Virus record (IMG/VR): IMGVR_UViG_3300024518_003916
Span: 1-45,816 of that record
Length of the DNA stretch: 45,816 nt
Origin: a virus
Reading direction: 5' to 3' (one strand)
The position numbers and the translations under genes were made by a program. Position 1 is the first letter of the stretch, and every line of letters starts with the position of its first letter. Below, one piece after another: positions 31,935 through 40,560 of the stretch. Below the pieces are notes generated by a model, which saw only the letters and a program-made list of their open reading frames with translations, was not told the DNA's origin and did no database searches.

Positions 31935-32375
31935 TCAGTCGGCCACGTAGGAGAACGTGAAGTATCCGACGCGCGACGCATCGGCCGCCGCCGTGAAGAT
32001 GCACTCCGCCCGCTCGTTCGATGCGTCGCCGTCGATGACCCCGACGTCCCCGGCTGCGTCCACGTAGGTCCCGTGGACCTCTGTGGCCGCCGCGACGTTC
32101 GCGATCCCGTGGCCAGTGGGGAAGGCGATCCCGAAGGTCGTCGCCCCAGCCCCCGATGTGTCGACCGTTGCCGCCCCGGAGACAGTCACGGTATCGTCAA
32201 CGCGCTGAAAGTGGCAGACGCCGACGATCGTGATCGTGTCGATGTTCCCGACGTCCGTCAGGGCGAGAGCTTCACTACCCCCGACATCCTTCGCGGCGGA
32301 CGCTGCGTCCTGGGCGGCGTCGATGGCGTCCTGGGCGGCCCTGTGCTTCGCCGGGTTGAGATTGTGGAGCGCCAT
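31935..32375 (-). CDS. capsid-associated protein, tandem paralogue (first copy)
   Basis: 146 residues, first of two paralogues downstream of the major capsid gene. Ribosome-binding site GAGGAGGA is strong. An Ala-rich N-terminal helix (AAQDAIDAAQDAASAAKD) precedes a beta domain. The strong site and immediate position after the capsid gene suggest high copy number, as for decoration proteins. Confidence 0.75.
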   Translation of the reverse strand: MALHNLNPAKHRAAQDAIDAAQDAASAAKDVGGSEALALTDVGNIDTITIVGVCHFQRVDDTVTVSGAATVDTSGAGATTFGIAFPTGHGIANVAAATEVHGTYVDAAGDVGVIDGDASNERAECIFTAAADASRVGYFTFSYVAD

Positions 32376-32456
32376 GTGGTCGTCCTCCTCTGCGCCTGCC
32401 AGGGCGAGAGAGATTGGGCGTCTCTCCCGCCCGTCGGGCTGAGTGGCTTGTGGGTG

Positions 32457-33488
32457 CTACTGGACGATTGCTCCGAAGAAGTAGCCGAGGTCTGCCGAGA
32501 CCAGCTTGAGGTCGTCACATGACTCGATCTCGACCCGGTCCGCCTTCTTGAGCGGGACGCGCTGCCGAAGGATCCGACTCCCGTCATCCGTCGCGCCGAG
32601 GTGACCCGTCCAGGAGAACGTGTAGCCGGCGGCCGGCGTCATCCGACCCGGGACAGGCGGGCTATAGCTGAGGAGCGCGTTATTCGACGCGATGAAGGTG
32701 TGGACGTTCGTCGCCCCCTTCTCGGCCGTGTTCTTGATCGCGTCCATGACGTGGATCTGATTCACCTCGAAGAGCGCGGCCAGCGCCTCCCGGTTCACGA
32801 GTGCCGTCGAGACGGTCTGCCCTCGATCGATCCGGCCCACGATGTCGGGGTGGTCGAGAAGGATGTCGTAGACCGTCCGGGCCAGGGTGAGCTGATTCGG
32901 CCGGAACCCGGTGATCGACTGGACGTAGCGCTTGCCCTGCCGGATGTCCTCAATCGGCGTCGAGGCCGCCAGGTTCCAGTACAGCTTGTCGTTATTCCCG
33001 GCGCTCGTCGGGTCGAAGGACCCAGCGGCCGTCGCGGTCGTGGCGCCGTCGACGTCGAAGGTCCAGGTATCGCCAGGAGCGCCGGCCGTGAAGTAGTCCG
33101 TCACCCACCGGATCTCGCGGTTGATGAGGTGCTTCAGCGTGACGTAGCGCGTCGCCTCGCTGTCCTGGTCGAGCGGGTCGTCCTGGTTGTCCCGGACCTC
33201 GTCCGCGATGTCCTTGTGGAAGGCCCTGAGATTGCAGAAGTAGGTGGCCTGGTCGATCTCGTAGCCACCCCCAGCCGACTCGGTCGCCGGACCCCGGAGC
33301 TGCATCTCGTCACGGTTGAAATCGCCGTGATCGTAGGTGAAGTAGATGTTCGAGCGCTTGTCGCTCGGGATGAGCGGGAAGACCTTCCCCGCGACGAAGC
33401 TGTCGTCCTCCTGGATGAAAGCGCTGGAGACGGCCCCGAGCGGCGTGTTGACGTGGACGTCGGATCGCGACGGCTCGATGAACGGCAT
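32457..33488 (-). CDS. major capsid protein
   Basis: 343 residues. Pattern of HK97-fold capsid proteins: an N-terminal arm, an E-loop-like segment with FTYDHGDFNRDEMQLRGP, a spine helix region (LKHLINREIRWVTDYF), and a P-domain with RQGKRYVQSITGFRPNQLTLARTVYDILLDHPDIV, where the ITGFRPNxLxLxxxVxxxLxxHPxI motif is characteristic. No maturation-peptide is obvious at the N-terminus, consistent with scaffold being a separate gene. The 100-base gap upstream contains a small CGGCC-AGTA-GGCCG hairpin and a GGGGGG run before the ATG. Confidence 0.88.
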   Translation of the reverse strand: MPFIEPSRSDVHVNTPLGAVSSAFIQEDDSFVAGKVFPLIPSDKRSNIYFTYDHGDFNRDEMQLRGPATESAGGGYEIDQATYFCNLRAFHKDIADEVRDNQDDPLDQDSEATRYVTLKHLINREIRWVTDYFTAGAPGDTWTFDVDGATTATAAGSFDPTSAGNNDKLYWNLAASTPIEDIRQGKRYVQSITGFRPNQLTLARTVYDILLDHPDIVGRIDRGQTVSTALVNREALAALFEVNQIHVMDAIKNTAEKGATNVHTFIASNNALLSYSPPVPGRMTPAAGYTFSWTGHLGATDDGSRILRQRVPLKKADRVEIESCDDLKLVSADLGYFFGAIVQ

Positions 33489-33588
33489 GATTGATTCCCC
33501 CCAAAATGATGATTTGGCTGTGATCGGGCTCGCCGGTCAGGCGACCTCGTCCTCCGTCGGCCTACTGGCCGCTTTCACCTCATTGACT

Positions 33589-33972
33589 CTATGCGCTGTC
33601 GCTGTTGACGGTCCTAACGCTCATGACGATCGGAACGATGTCTCCCGAGATTCCGCCCACCAGAAGGGGACCGACGACCAGATCGCCTCCGATGACCGAC
33701 GCGGTGTCGCCGACGCCATCCGTTCCGGCTGAGACCATCAGCCCGCCGGAGATCGTCGCGCCCAGCTCGATTAGACCGACCGAGCCGTCGAAGATGGCGA
33801 TCGGAAACTCCCCACCAGACGCCACGGACTCGGCAGCGATTCCCGACGCCAGATCGGTCGGGTCGTCAGTCTTGTCCCACGTCTGGTCGGACTGGGGATC
33901 GACGAACCGATAGATCACGATCGCCTCACCTGCGAGGCCCGTGATGTTCTCCGTCGCTTCCGAATACGCCAT
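33589..33972 (-). CDS. capsid cement (DUF2190-like), second copy
   Basis: 127 residues. The alternation of short strands with Gly turns (AGEAIVIYRFVDP, GSVGLIELGATISGGLMVSAGTD, GDLVVGPLLVGG) is the pattern of DUF2190-type head-stabilising proteins. It is a tandem duplicate of the gene at 34050-34430; even the intergenic region before each copy is similar. Cement proteins lock the expanded shell. Confidence 0.75.
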   Translation of the reverse strand: MAYSEATENITGLAGEAIVIYRFVDPQSDQTWDKTDDPTDLASGIAAESVASGGEFPIAIFDGSVGLIELGATISGGLMVSAGTDGVGDTASVIGGDLVVGPLLVGGISGDIVPIVMSVRTVNSDSA

Positions 33973-34049
33973 GCCTGGTCTCCCTCTCGGGCAAGTTGCA
34001 AATCTGGTCGTTCGCGGCCTGGTCGCGCTCCGCCCTTATCTCACGGACT

Positions 34050-34430
34050 CTACGTATCCTCGTTCACGGTCCTGGCGATCATCATAATCGGGACGATCTC
34101 TCCCGAGTCTCCGCCGACCAGGAGAGGGCCGACAAGCAACTCACCCCCCGAGGTCGAGGCGGCCGCCGCTACCCCGTTCGTTCCGGCGGAGACCATGACC
34201 GCAGCCGCGATCGTCGCGCCAAGCTCGATCAGACCGATTGCCCCGTTGAACGTGGCGATCGGGAATTCCACACCGGAGGCCACGGCCTCGGCGGAGATGC
34301 CTCCGACCAGATCGGCCGGGACGTCGGCCATGTCCCACGTCTGGTCGGACTGAGGGTTGACGAAGCGATAGATCGCCATCGTCTCGCCGGCGACGCCCGT
34401 GATGTTCTTGGTCCCTACGGAATACGCCAT
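34050..34430 (-). CDS. capsid cement (DUF2190-like), first copy
   Basis: 126 residues, about two-thirds identical by eye to the following copy, including the start MAYSxxTxNITGxAGE and QSDQTWD segment. The ribosome-binding site GAGGGAGACC is shared. Two cement-type proteins could occupy different sites on the shell, or the duplication may simply raise dosage. Confidence 0.75.
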   Translation of the reverse strand: MAYSVGTKNITGVAGETMAIYRFVNPQSDQTWDMADVPADLVGGISAEAVASGVEFPIATFNGAIGLIELGATIAAAVMVSAGTNGVAAAASTSGGELLVGPLLVGGDSGEIVPIMMIARTVNEDT

Positions 34431-34512
34431 GGTCTGGTCTCCCTCTGATCTTCACCCTCTCGGGGCGAGTTGCGAGCTGTGGTCGTTCGCGGTCTCCGTT
34501 GCCTGCCGCGTT

Positions 34513-35217
34513 CTACTGTTTGACGCTCTCCGCGTAGAGGCGCCGGCCTTCGGGCGTCTGGATGACCTTCGCCATCGCGACGTCCTCGCTGACGTTGTTC
34601 TCCCTGGCGTGCGCCTTCGAGAGCTTGTCCAGGTCCGCCTCCGGAGATCCCTCGACGGACTCGGCGGGCAGGCCGCCATGAGCGTCGAAGGCCTTGGAGA
34701 TGGCCGTGTTCCCTGCCGTGACCTGCGCCATCGCAGCGTCCCTGGCCGGGCCTTCCGGGATCGTCTCGATCGCCTTCAGGAGCTGGACCGTCTCGGCCTC
34801 GGTCCCGGGCAGGGCGTTCAGGCCGCGGGCCGCCTTCGACAGGCGCTCCCCGGCCACCTCGTCCTCGGCCTTCTCCGCCCGGGCGCGGTCCTCGTCGCTC
34901 CGCTTCGCCAGCGTCAGCATGAGGTCGCCGTCGGACTTCCGGACCTTCACGAGGCCGTCGGTCGACGTGTAGACGACCGGGTCGGCCGCGTCCTTCGCCT
35001 TCTGGATCCGGTCCAGCTCGGCGTCGCGCTCGGTGCTGGACTTGGCCGCGAAGGCGGGCTTCGTGGAATCGTCGAGGGTGTCGAAGTGGGCCTTCTGGGT
35101 CGGCGTGAGCCCGCCGAGGATCGTCTGAAGGTCGGCGCGCGCTTCGGCCTTCTCTGCCCGCGCTTCGGCCTTCTCCAGTCGAGTCTCCAGGGCCTTGAGA
35201 GTCTTGTCGTCGGGCAT
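34513..35217 (-). CDS. nested internal-start scaffold protein
   Basis: A 234-residue in-frame product starting at the ATG at 35217, preceded by GGAAGGAGA at a good distance, one of the best ribosome-binding sites in the window. It would contain the coiled-coil scaffold without the His-rich domain, as Nu3 is nested in C in lambda. This is an inference from the site; the full-length product is listed separately. Confidence 0.5.
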   Translation of the reverse strand: MPDDKTLKALETRLEKAEARAEKAEARADLQTILGGLTPTQKAHFDTLDDSTKPAFAAKSSTERDAELDRIQKAKDAADPVVYTSTDGLVKVRKSDGDLMLTLAKRSDEDRARAEKAEDEVAGERLSKAARGLNALPGTEAETVQLLKAIETIPEGPARDAAMAQVTAGNTAISKAFDAHGGLPAESVEGSPEADLDKLSKAHARENNVSEDVAMAKVIQTPEGRRLYAESVKQ

Positions 35218-35670
35218 CTCGGTCTCCTTCCGGACGGGGGTCCTCCCCGTCGTGGGGTGAGCTTTGTTCATCGCGGCGACCAGGGCGGTCGTCACGTCGG
35301 TCGCGTTGACCGTGTGGGTGTGGCTCAGGTTCTCGCCGATCTCGATCGTCCCGGCGGCGGCCAGGATCCAGGGATGGTCGTGGTGAGAGCCGTCCTCGGG
35401 ATCGTTATCCCGCTGGAGGGTCGTCTCGCCGGCCGCCCCGTGGAGCCAGAGGATGTGGGTGTGGCCGTTCTCGGCGGAGGTCAGGATCCCTGGCGTGTCG
35501 CCCTTCCAGAGACGGCCGTCGGAGTCCTTCTCGATCTTCTCGCCGTCCTCCGGGTCGTGGCGCTTCATGAGGAGCGCGGTCGCGCCCTCCTGAGTCGGGA
35601 CCGGGCAGCCTGCCAGGAAGTCGATCTGGATCTCGTCGAGGACCGTATAGGTCTGCTCTCGCTTCTTCAT
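34513..35670 (-). CDS. scaffolding protein with N-terminal His-rich domain
   Basis: 385 residues from the ATG at 35670, overlapping the protease stop (ATGA). The N-terminal 150 residues are a His-rich beta domain (NGHTHILWLHG, SHHDHPW, SHTHT), probably metal-binding. From about residue 155 the protein is charged and helical: a coiled coil with a repeated KAEARAEKAEARAD segment, then typical scaffold sequence to the end. A strong internal start allows the scaffold part to be made alone. Scaffold proteins shape the procapsid and are removed by the protease encoded just upstream. Confidence 0.75.
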   Translation of the reverse strand: MKKREQTYTVLDEIQIDFLAGCPVPTQEGATALLMKRHDPEDGEKIEKDSDGRLWKGDTPGILTSAENGHTHILWLHGAAGETTLQRDNDPEDGSHHDHPWILAAAGTIEIGENLSHTHTVNATDVTTALVAAMNKAHPTTGRTPVRKETEMPDDKTLKALETRLEKAEARAEKAEARADLQTILGGLTPTQKAHFDTLDDSTKPAFAAKSSTERDAELDRIQKAKDAADPVVYTSTDGLVKVRKSDGDLMLTLAKRSDEDRARAEKAEDEVAGERLSKAARGLNALPGTEAETVQLLKAIETIPEGPARDAAMAQVTAGNTAISKAFDAHGGLPAESVEGSPEADLDKLSKAHARENNVSEDVAMAKVIQTPEGRRLYAESVKQ

Positions 35671-36083
35671 GCCGCGACCCTCTCGTCGTGAGAGGCGCGG
35701 ACCCATCCGCCGATTGAAAACCCTTTGTATTCGCCGGAGACGTACTTCGCGAGGAGGTCGGGCTCGGGGGCGGCGGCGATCATCCAGCCGGTCCGCTCGC
35801 AGGTGATCCCGTAAGCCTTCGCGATCTCAGTCGTGAGGGGAAAGTGGAAGCGAACGACGCCGGCCTGGACCTCGTCGTGGCAGTCGTCCATGGCGCCGGA
35901 GTTGATCGAGAAGTCCAGGGCGCCCTTCAGCATGACCGATTCGGGGATATGCTCGTTCTGGCGGTCGACGTAGGGAGCGCCTGATTCGGTACAGACGACG
36001 CCCCAGCCGAAGACTAGACCGAGGTCGGCGTCGACCTTGGCTAGCTTGCACTCGACCCGGAACTTCGTCCCCTCGTCGGGCAT
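35667..36083 (-). CDS. XkdF-like prohead protease
   Basis: 138 residues. It fits the XkdF-type protease pattern: KVDADLGLVFGWGVV at the start, VDRQNEHIPESVMLKGALDF, His69 in MDDCHDE, a GWMIAAAPEPDLLAKYVSGEYKG segment and the FSIGG ending with Ser123. His69 and Ser123 are the candidate catalytic residues. In many relatives the segment after the His has a VES motif; here it reads VVRFHFPLTTE, so the exact triad is unclear. Coupled to the scaffold gene, its expected substrate. Confidence 0.75.
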   Translation of the reverse strand: MPDEGTKFRVECKLAKVDADLGLVFGWGVVCTESGAPYVDRQNEHIPESVMLKGALDFSINSGAMDDCHDEVQAGVVRFHFPLTTEIAKAYGITCERTGWMIAAAPEPDLLAKYVSGEYKGFSIGGWVRASHDERVAA

Positions 36084-36165
36084 CGTCCTGGAGCCCCCCA
36101 GCTCCTGGCGGCGTGCAGCTCAGAGAATACAGATCGGATTGAGTCGCGCCACACCCCGAGACGAA

Positions 36166-37227
36166 TCAGGCGGCCTCGACGAACCTGGGCGGAGTCGGGA
36201 GGGGCTGGACGGCGCGGCGGTTCCTGGCGGCGCGCTTCAGCTTGCGGGCCACGACACAGCGACAGTTGACCGTGTCCGAGGCCGGGCCGAGCGGGTCTCC
36301 AGGGAAGCGGAGGTGGTTCCCGTTCCCGGAGATGAAGGGCTCGCCCAGGGGCCTCTTCTGGCCCTCCATGGCGGCGTGAGAGGGCCGGCGCTTCTCGTCC
36401 GGGGCGGTCCTCCAGGTCGACTCGACGTCCTGGGGCTGGACGGCGCCGCTCTCGACGGCCTGGAACCACATCTCGCGCTCTCCGGCGTGGATCGCCGCGA
36501 CCGTCTCCGTCCTGGCGATCACGTTCGCGCGAAATTGGACGTAGCGCGCCTGGTAGCGGTCGACCATGCGATCGATCTGAGCCGGCGTCAGGATCCGGTC
36601 CCCCCTCGCCACGGCCCGGAGCGTCGAGTCGAAGCGCCGGTCCCGGAGCTGACGACGCATCGCCTGGTTTATCGCCCCGGCCGTCCCCTGTTCGAGCTGG
36701 CGGCGGAAGTTCACGACATGGCCGGCCTGTTTCCGGGTGAGCCCGATCGACCCCTTCAGAGCGCGGGCCTGCTCGATCGGGGCCAGGCCGCGGTCGAAGG
36801 CGTCCCGGAGTAGGACCTGAGTCGCGGCCCTCTGGTCTCTGGTGAAGTCCGCCACGAGCCGGAGGCGCTCGCGCTGGAGCGTCTCGATTGACCTGGCGTT
36901 CAGGGAGCTGAAGTCGAAGAGGGTGTCCACCTGATCTCGCAGGACGGCGGCCGCGCTGAGCCCGACTGAGGCGTAGACCTGCTCCAGGGAGGACGCGAAG
37001 CCCTCGGCGACGCCCTCCGTCACCACTAGGGCCTCATTGACCCGGCCGGCCTCCAGGAGGACGCCGATCTCCTCCAGGGTCGCCAGGTCCTTCGAGGCAT
37101 TGATGAGCCGCAACCAGCGGCGGCGCATCGCGGGCTCCAGGCGGTCGATGAGGGCGGCGATGTCCGTGAGCTGGAGCAGGGCGGCGTCTGTCGCCGTGAC
37201 CGAGACCGGAAGAGCGCCGAAGCTCAC
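36166..37227 (-). CDS. MuF-like head morphogenesis protein
   Basis: 353 residues from a GTG that overlaps the upstream stop (GTGA). The middle has the RARYVQFRANVIARTETVAAIHAGEREMW motif, where ARTE is characteristic of MuF/SPP1 gp7 minor head proteins. The end has a NCRC motif at about 321-324 (Zn-like). MuF proteins bind portal or DNA inside the head and are few per particle. Helical N-terminus. The call is firm. Confidence 0.85.
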   Translation of the reverse strand: MSFGALPVSVTATDAALLQLTDIAALIDRLEPAMRRRWLRLINASKDLATLEEIGVLLEAGRVNEALVVTEGVAEGFASSLEQVYASVGLSAAAVLRDQVDTLFDFSSLNARSIETLQRERLRLVADFTRDQRAATQVLLRDAFDRGLAPIEQARALKGSIGLTRKQAGHVVNFRRQLEQGTAGAINQAMRRQLRDRRFDSTLRAVARGDRILTPAQIDRMVDRYQARYVQFRANVIARTETVAAIHAGEREMWFQAVESGAVQPQDVESTWRTAPDEKRRPSHAAMEGQKRPLGEPFISGNGNHLRFPGDPLGPASDTVNCRCVVARKLKRAARNRRAVQPLPTPPRFVEAA

Positions 37228-37856
37228 GGGAGCCCGCCGTCGCTATAGCCGAAGTCGTCCGCGTCGTCCGCGAAGGCCGAGACGGCGTCGGTCCCGGAGG
37301 TGAACGAGAGGACGAGCCCGGAGCGGCCGGCCAGGAACTGTCCGATCAGGTCCATCACGATCCCGGGGTAGGGGTTCGAGCTGCCGAGCGTCGGGGTGAA
37401 GTATTGAGTCTCCGACGAGACCGTGAGGGCCCCCTCCACGCGCTGGGTGGACTTCTCGACCTTCACGTTCGAGCCCGTCGGATCGGCCGTCTGGACCGTG
37501 GCGTCGTTCAGGAGCGCGAGGGCTAGCTCGAAGTTCCCATCGATCACGTCCTGGGGGATCGAGGCGGAGTCGATCGCGACTCCGTTCTTGTCCGTGAGCC
37601 CCGTCCTCCCCCACTCCAGGGGCTGAGTCCCGGCCGGCTGGCTCACCGGGTCGCTCTTGTCGATCGGGAGCGTGGGGTCCCCCAGCCAGCTCTCGCGCTC
37701 GAAGACGCGGGACGCCGTGACGAGGAGCTGATTCCGGACCGAGGAGTCCGCCGCCAGCCAGGGCGCTCCATGGGAGGCCGCCTTGAAATACTCGTCCGCG
37801 GCGGCCTTGTCCTCGTAGACCGGATGGAACGTGGCGCCGATCTTGATGTTCGGCAT
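37224..37856 (-). CDS. head-tail adaptor (DnaT-like/YqbG-type)
   Basis: 210 residues. The order EDKAAADEYFKAA, APWLAADSSVRNQLLVTASRVFER, LEWGRTGL and IPQDVIDGNFELALALLND matches the adaptor family sometimes labelled DnaT-like in phages, which forms the first ring below the portal. Usually such genes follow the capsid gene; here it lies upstream of MuF, so gene order is rearranged. Confidence 0.7.
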   Translation of the reverse strand: MPNIKIGATFHPVYEDKAAADEYFKAASHGAPWLAADSSVRNQLLVTASRVFERESWLGDPTLPIDKSDPVSQPAGTQPLEWGRTGLTDKNGVAIDSASIPQDVIDGNFELALALLNDATVQTADPTGSNVKVEKSTQRVEGALTVSSETQYFTPTLGSSNPYPGIVMDLIGQFLAGRSGLVLSFTSGTDAVSAFADDADDFGYSDGGLP

Positions 37857-37865
37857 GGCGGCCCC

Positions 37866-39923
37866 CTACGTCTGGGTGATGTCTGGGAGGATCGTGTACT
37901 TCCCTTTGATGATCGTCCGGGTCTCCGGGACGTCGTCGATCTGCTCGACGTCGAAGAAATACTCCCCGGGGTCCTGGGTGTGGTTCACGATCGTCGGGCT
38001 GAAGGTGACGATCCCGGTCGTCGGAGCCGAGAAGTCTCCGTCTAGCTGGAAGAGGTTGGAGAGCGCGTCCGATGGCTCCTCGCTCGGGTCCACGGTCAGG
38101 GTGAACGAGTCGTAGTTCGTGAGGTCCAGCGCCGCGCCGTCCTCGTCCGTGAGAGCGAAGGAGAAGGACTTTGAGTCGCGCTTCGTCACCTCAATGTCGA
38201 CCTCGACCGGGCTAATATCGAGCGTCTCTGCCACAGTGTCCTCCGTCGCCGGCCCACCTTCGGAGGGGGTCGGTAGTGGAACGGTCATAGTAGCGGCCGG
38301 GACCGCAGTGGTCAGGGCGGCGTCCTGGACGGAGACCGTGGCCTCCGTGTCGGCAGTAGCGGCGGCGATCTCCGTGGAGACGATGGCGGCGGCGATCTCC
38401 GTGGAGCGCTCCGGGGTGGTGAGGGTCGCCGCGGGGACGGCCACGGCCTCCGGAGTGGTCCCCGGCCCGACCGTGAGGAGCGGGATCGAGGGCTGAGCGG
38501 CCTCCTGGGTGGCCTCTATGACGATCGTGCGGACCGCGTCGGCGAGCTGGGCGGTCGTCGTCACGTTGGCCAGGGCGGCCTCGACGATGGCCGTGGCGAC
38601 CGGCAGGGTCATCGTAGGATCCGATACCTCCACGAGGTAGGCGACCAGATCCACGACCGCGTCCTCGACGGTCAGGGCGGCGTCGATCGTGAAGCTGAAA
38701 TCGAACGAGGCGGCCAGCTCAAAGGCGTACCGGACGACGAGGACCGGCCCGTAGTAGTCGGTTCCGTCGACGTCCTGGGGCGTGGCGTGCTCGGCGGAGC
38801 GCCACTGCCGGTCCTGGCCGGAGGTCGGAGGGTCGGGATCCTGGACCACCACGCCAGGCAGGAACGAGAAAGAGAGGACGTCGTTCCCGGCCCGAGCGTC
38901 GAGACCGTCCTGGACCCAGGACGTGAAGTTCGTCAGTGTGACGTCGGGCGAGAGCAGCGTGTCGCCGAGACTGTACTGATCGCCAGCGACGAACTCGGGG
39001 AAGACGAAGCCCTCGGAGGCAGAGCCAGCGGCGTCCCGGTCGCCGTTTCCGATCTTCTGCTCGACGCCGTGGATGTAGGACGGGCTCCCGAACGCCTGGA
39101 TGGATGGGCCGAACGACAGGCCGTTCTCTGCGCCGCCGTTTAGGATCGTGTCCATCCCGAAGAAGACCTCGCCCGCCGTGGTGTCGCTGAAGGACACCTC
39201 CACGATCCGGACGTCGCCCGGCGCCGCAGCGATGGGAGCGGGTAGGACGAACTCAAACTCGACGACTGTGAATGGAAACACGCTCGGGAGATCGAGGACG
39301 TCTCGGTCGTTGGATGTGGCGAGGAGCGTGCCCTTCTTGTAGCTGCCAGACGCGCCGGTCGCCTCGTAGACCTTCGCAACGCACGTCCCAGTCGGAGCCG
39401 GGACCGCCAGCCGCCGCATGAACATCGAGACGGTCTCAAGCTGCCCGTTGCCTCCCGTGTCTAGGACGAGGACCTGACCGACGGAGTCGCTTCCGTAGAA
39501 CCCCTCGTGGACGTTGTGCTCGAAGGGGACCGTCGCAGTCGTGATCCCGAGCTGAGTCGAGGCCGTGTCACGGGCGCGACAGTTGTATTGGGCTTGCTGG
39601 TGGATCGTCTCCGTCGTGCTGTCGACGTTGGGCGTCGTGCCGTCTTTGTAGCGCCAGATCCTGGAATCGAAGACGTCCGCGCTATTCGCGTCCGCCGTCA
39701 GATAGATCCCGGCGGCCACAACGACGGCCCCGAGCGGGACCGCGGAGACGTCGAATTGAATGTTCGAGCCGATATCGAGCGCGATCTTCGCCGAGTCCTT
39801 CCCGACCCAGTCATAGGTCGAGCCGTAGACGGTCGAGTTCGTCGTCTGCGCGGCCGTGAAACGGACCTCGCTGGTCTGGACTGAGTTGATCGCCGACGAC
39901 CTGACGCAATAGGCAGTCGGCAT
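37866..39923 (-). CDS. large surface protein with BppU-like C-terminal domain
   Basis: 685 residues, beta-rich. The first 420 residues look like a lectin- or carbohydrate-binding type beta structure with many Ser/Thr/Asp; residues about 430-570 are Ala/Thr/Val/Glu-rich with short repeats (STEIAAA twice, AVPAATxT twice), likely a stalk; about 575-685 fits the Ig-like fold at the N-terminus of BppU/upper-baseplate proteins (KRDSKSFSFALTDEDGAALDL). It lies in the head-gene part of the operon. A head- or neck-fibre is the likely role; orientation of the domain order is unusual. Confidence 0.65.
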   Translation of the reverse strand: MPTAYCVRSSAINSVQTSEVRFTAAQTTNSTVYGSTYDWVGKDSAKIALDIGSNIQFDVSAVPLGAVVVAAGIYLTADANSADVFDSRIWRYKDGTTPNVDSTTETIHQQAQYNCRARDTASTQLGITTATVPFEHNVHEGFYGSDSVGQVLVLDTGGNGQLETVSMFMRRLAVPAPTGTCVAKVYEATGASGSYKKGTLLATSNDRDVLDLPSVFPFTVVEFEFVLPAPIAAAPGDVRIVEVSFSDTTAGEVFFGMDTILNGGAENGLSFGPSIQAFGSPSYIHGVEQKIGNGDRDAAGSASEGFVFPEFVAGDQYSLGDTLLSPDVTLTNFTSWVQDGLDARAGNDVLSFSFLPGVVVQDPDPPTSGQDRQWRSAEHATPQDVDGTDYYGPVLVVRYAFELAASFDFSFTIDAALTVEDAVVDLVAYLVEVSDPTMTLPVATAIVEAALANVTTTAQLADAVRTIVIEATQEAAQPSIPLLTVGPGTTPEAVAVPAATLTTPERSTEIAAAIVSTEIAAATADTEATVSVQDAALTTAVPAATMTVPLPTPSEGGPATEDTVAETLDISPVEVDIEVTKRDSKSFSFALTDEDGAALDLTNYDSFTLTVDPSEEPSDALSNLFQLDGDFSAPTTGIVTFSPTIVNHTQDPGEYFFDVEQIDDVPETRTIIKGKYTILPDITQT

Positions 39924-39925
39924 CG

Positions 39926-40549
39926 CTAGCGCCCGTCTGCGAAGCCCACGGGAGCCACACGTCTCTCGATGCTCTCCATGTATTCGGTGGGGCCATACTT
40001 GGGGTGGGGTCTGAAGTGGGTCTTGAAGACGAGGCCCCGCGCCTCGATCAGCTCGCGGAATCCTGGCACTTCAATGAGTCCCCACTGGTGGGTCGGGTCT
40101 TCGCCGGCCCTCTGGTCCGGGAAGGTCCACTTCCGGATCCGAGTCTTCCCGCCTCCTCTCATCTCAAGCGGGACGCTCAGGAGGTAGCTTCCGATCTCCG
40201 CCACCTTCTTGACGTAGTTCGGATCCTTGACGTGGAGCAGACACGGCGCCATCTGGACGTTCACGTCCCAGAGTCCGGGCTTCAGCGAGCGCGTCTGGAA
40301 GCCGATCAGAGACCAGGAGCCGTAGAACTTCCCGTCGCGCCTGAGAGCGAAGACGTTGATCGCGTTCTGGGGCTCGGGCTTACTGTCGGCGCGGCACGTC
40401 TTTAGCCTCTCGCCACGGCCCCGCTGGATTATCATGGCGTTCTCCCAGCGCTCCTCCCAGGCGTGGACCCTCTCTGCCAGCCTCCGGTCGCCGCCAACAT
40501 CCACCAGCGCCCAGGGACCGAAGCGGATCGTCTCGAATCGTGCGGCCAT
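39926..40549 (-). CDS. hypothetical protein
   Basis: 207 residues, GGAGG before the ATG. Not recognised. It has an ordered mixed alpha/beta sequence with FYGSWSLIGFQTRSLKPGLWDVNVQ and a PHPKYGPTEYMESIERRVAP ending, somewhat like acetyltransferase-fold proteins but without a clear cofactor motif. It sits between two surface-protein genes and may modify or accompany them. Confidence 0.6.
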   Translation of the reverse strand: MAARFETIRFGPWALVDVGGDRRLAERVHAWEERWENAMIIQRGRGERLKTCRADSKPEPQNAINVFALRRDGKFYGSWSLIGFQTRSLKPGLWDVNVQMAPCLLHVKDPNYVKKVAEIGSYLLSVPLEMRGGGKTRIRKWTFPDQRAGEDPTHQWGLIEVPGFRELIEARGLVFKTHFRPHPKYGPTEYMESIERRVAPVGFADGR

Positions 40550-40560
40550 GGGGGGGCCTC

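Noticed and set aside
34399-35691. 430-codon rightward open frame opposite the scaffold gene
   Set aside because: Arg/Gly/Leu shadow; contradicts operon direction and lacks a ribosome-binding site.
38366-38410. Possible CRISPR-like or regulatory repeat in the surface-protein gene
   Set aside because: The repeated GGCGGCGATCTCCGTGGA encodes the in-frame STEIAAA repeat of the stalk; no spacers.
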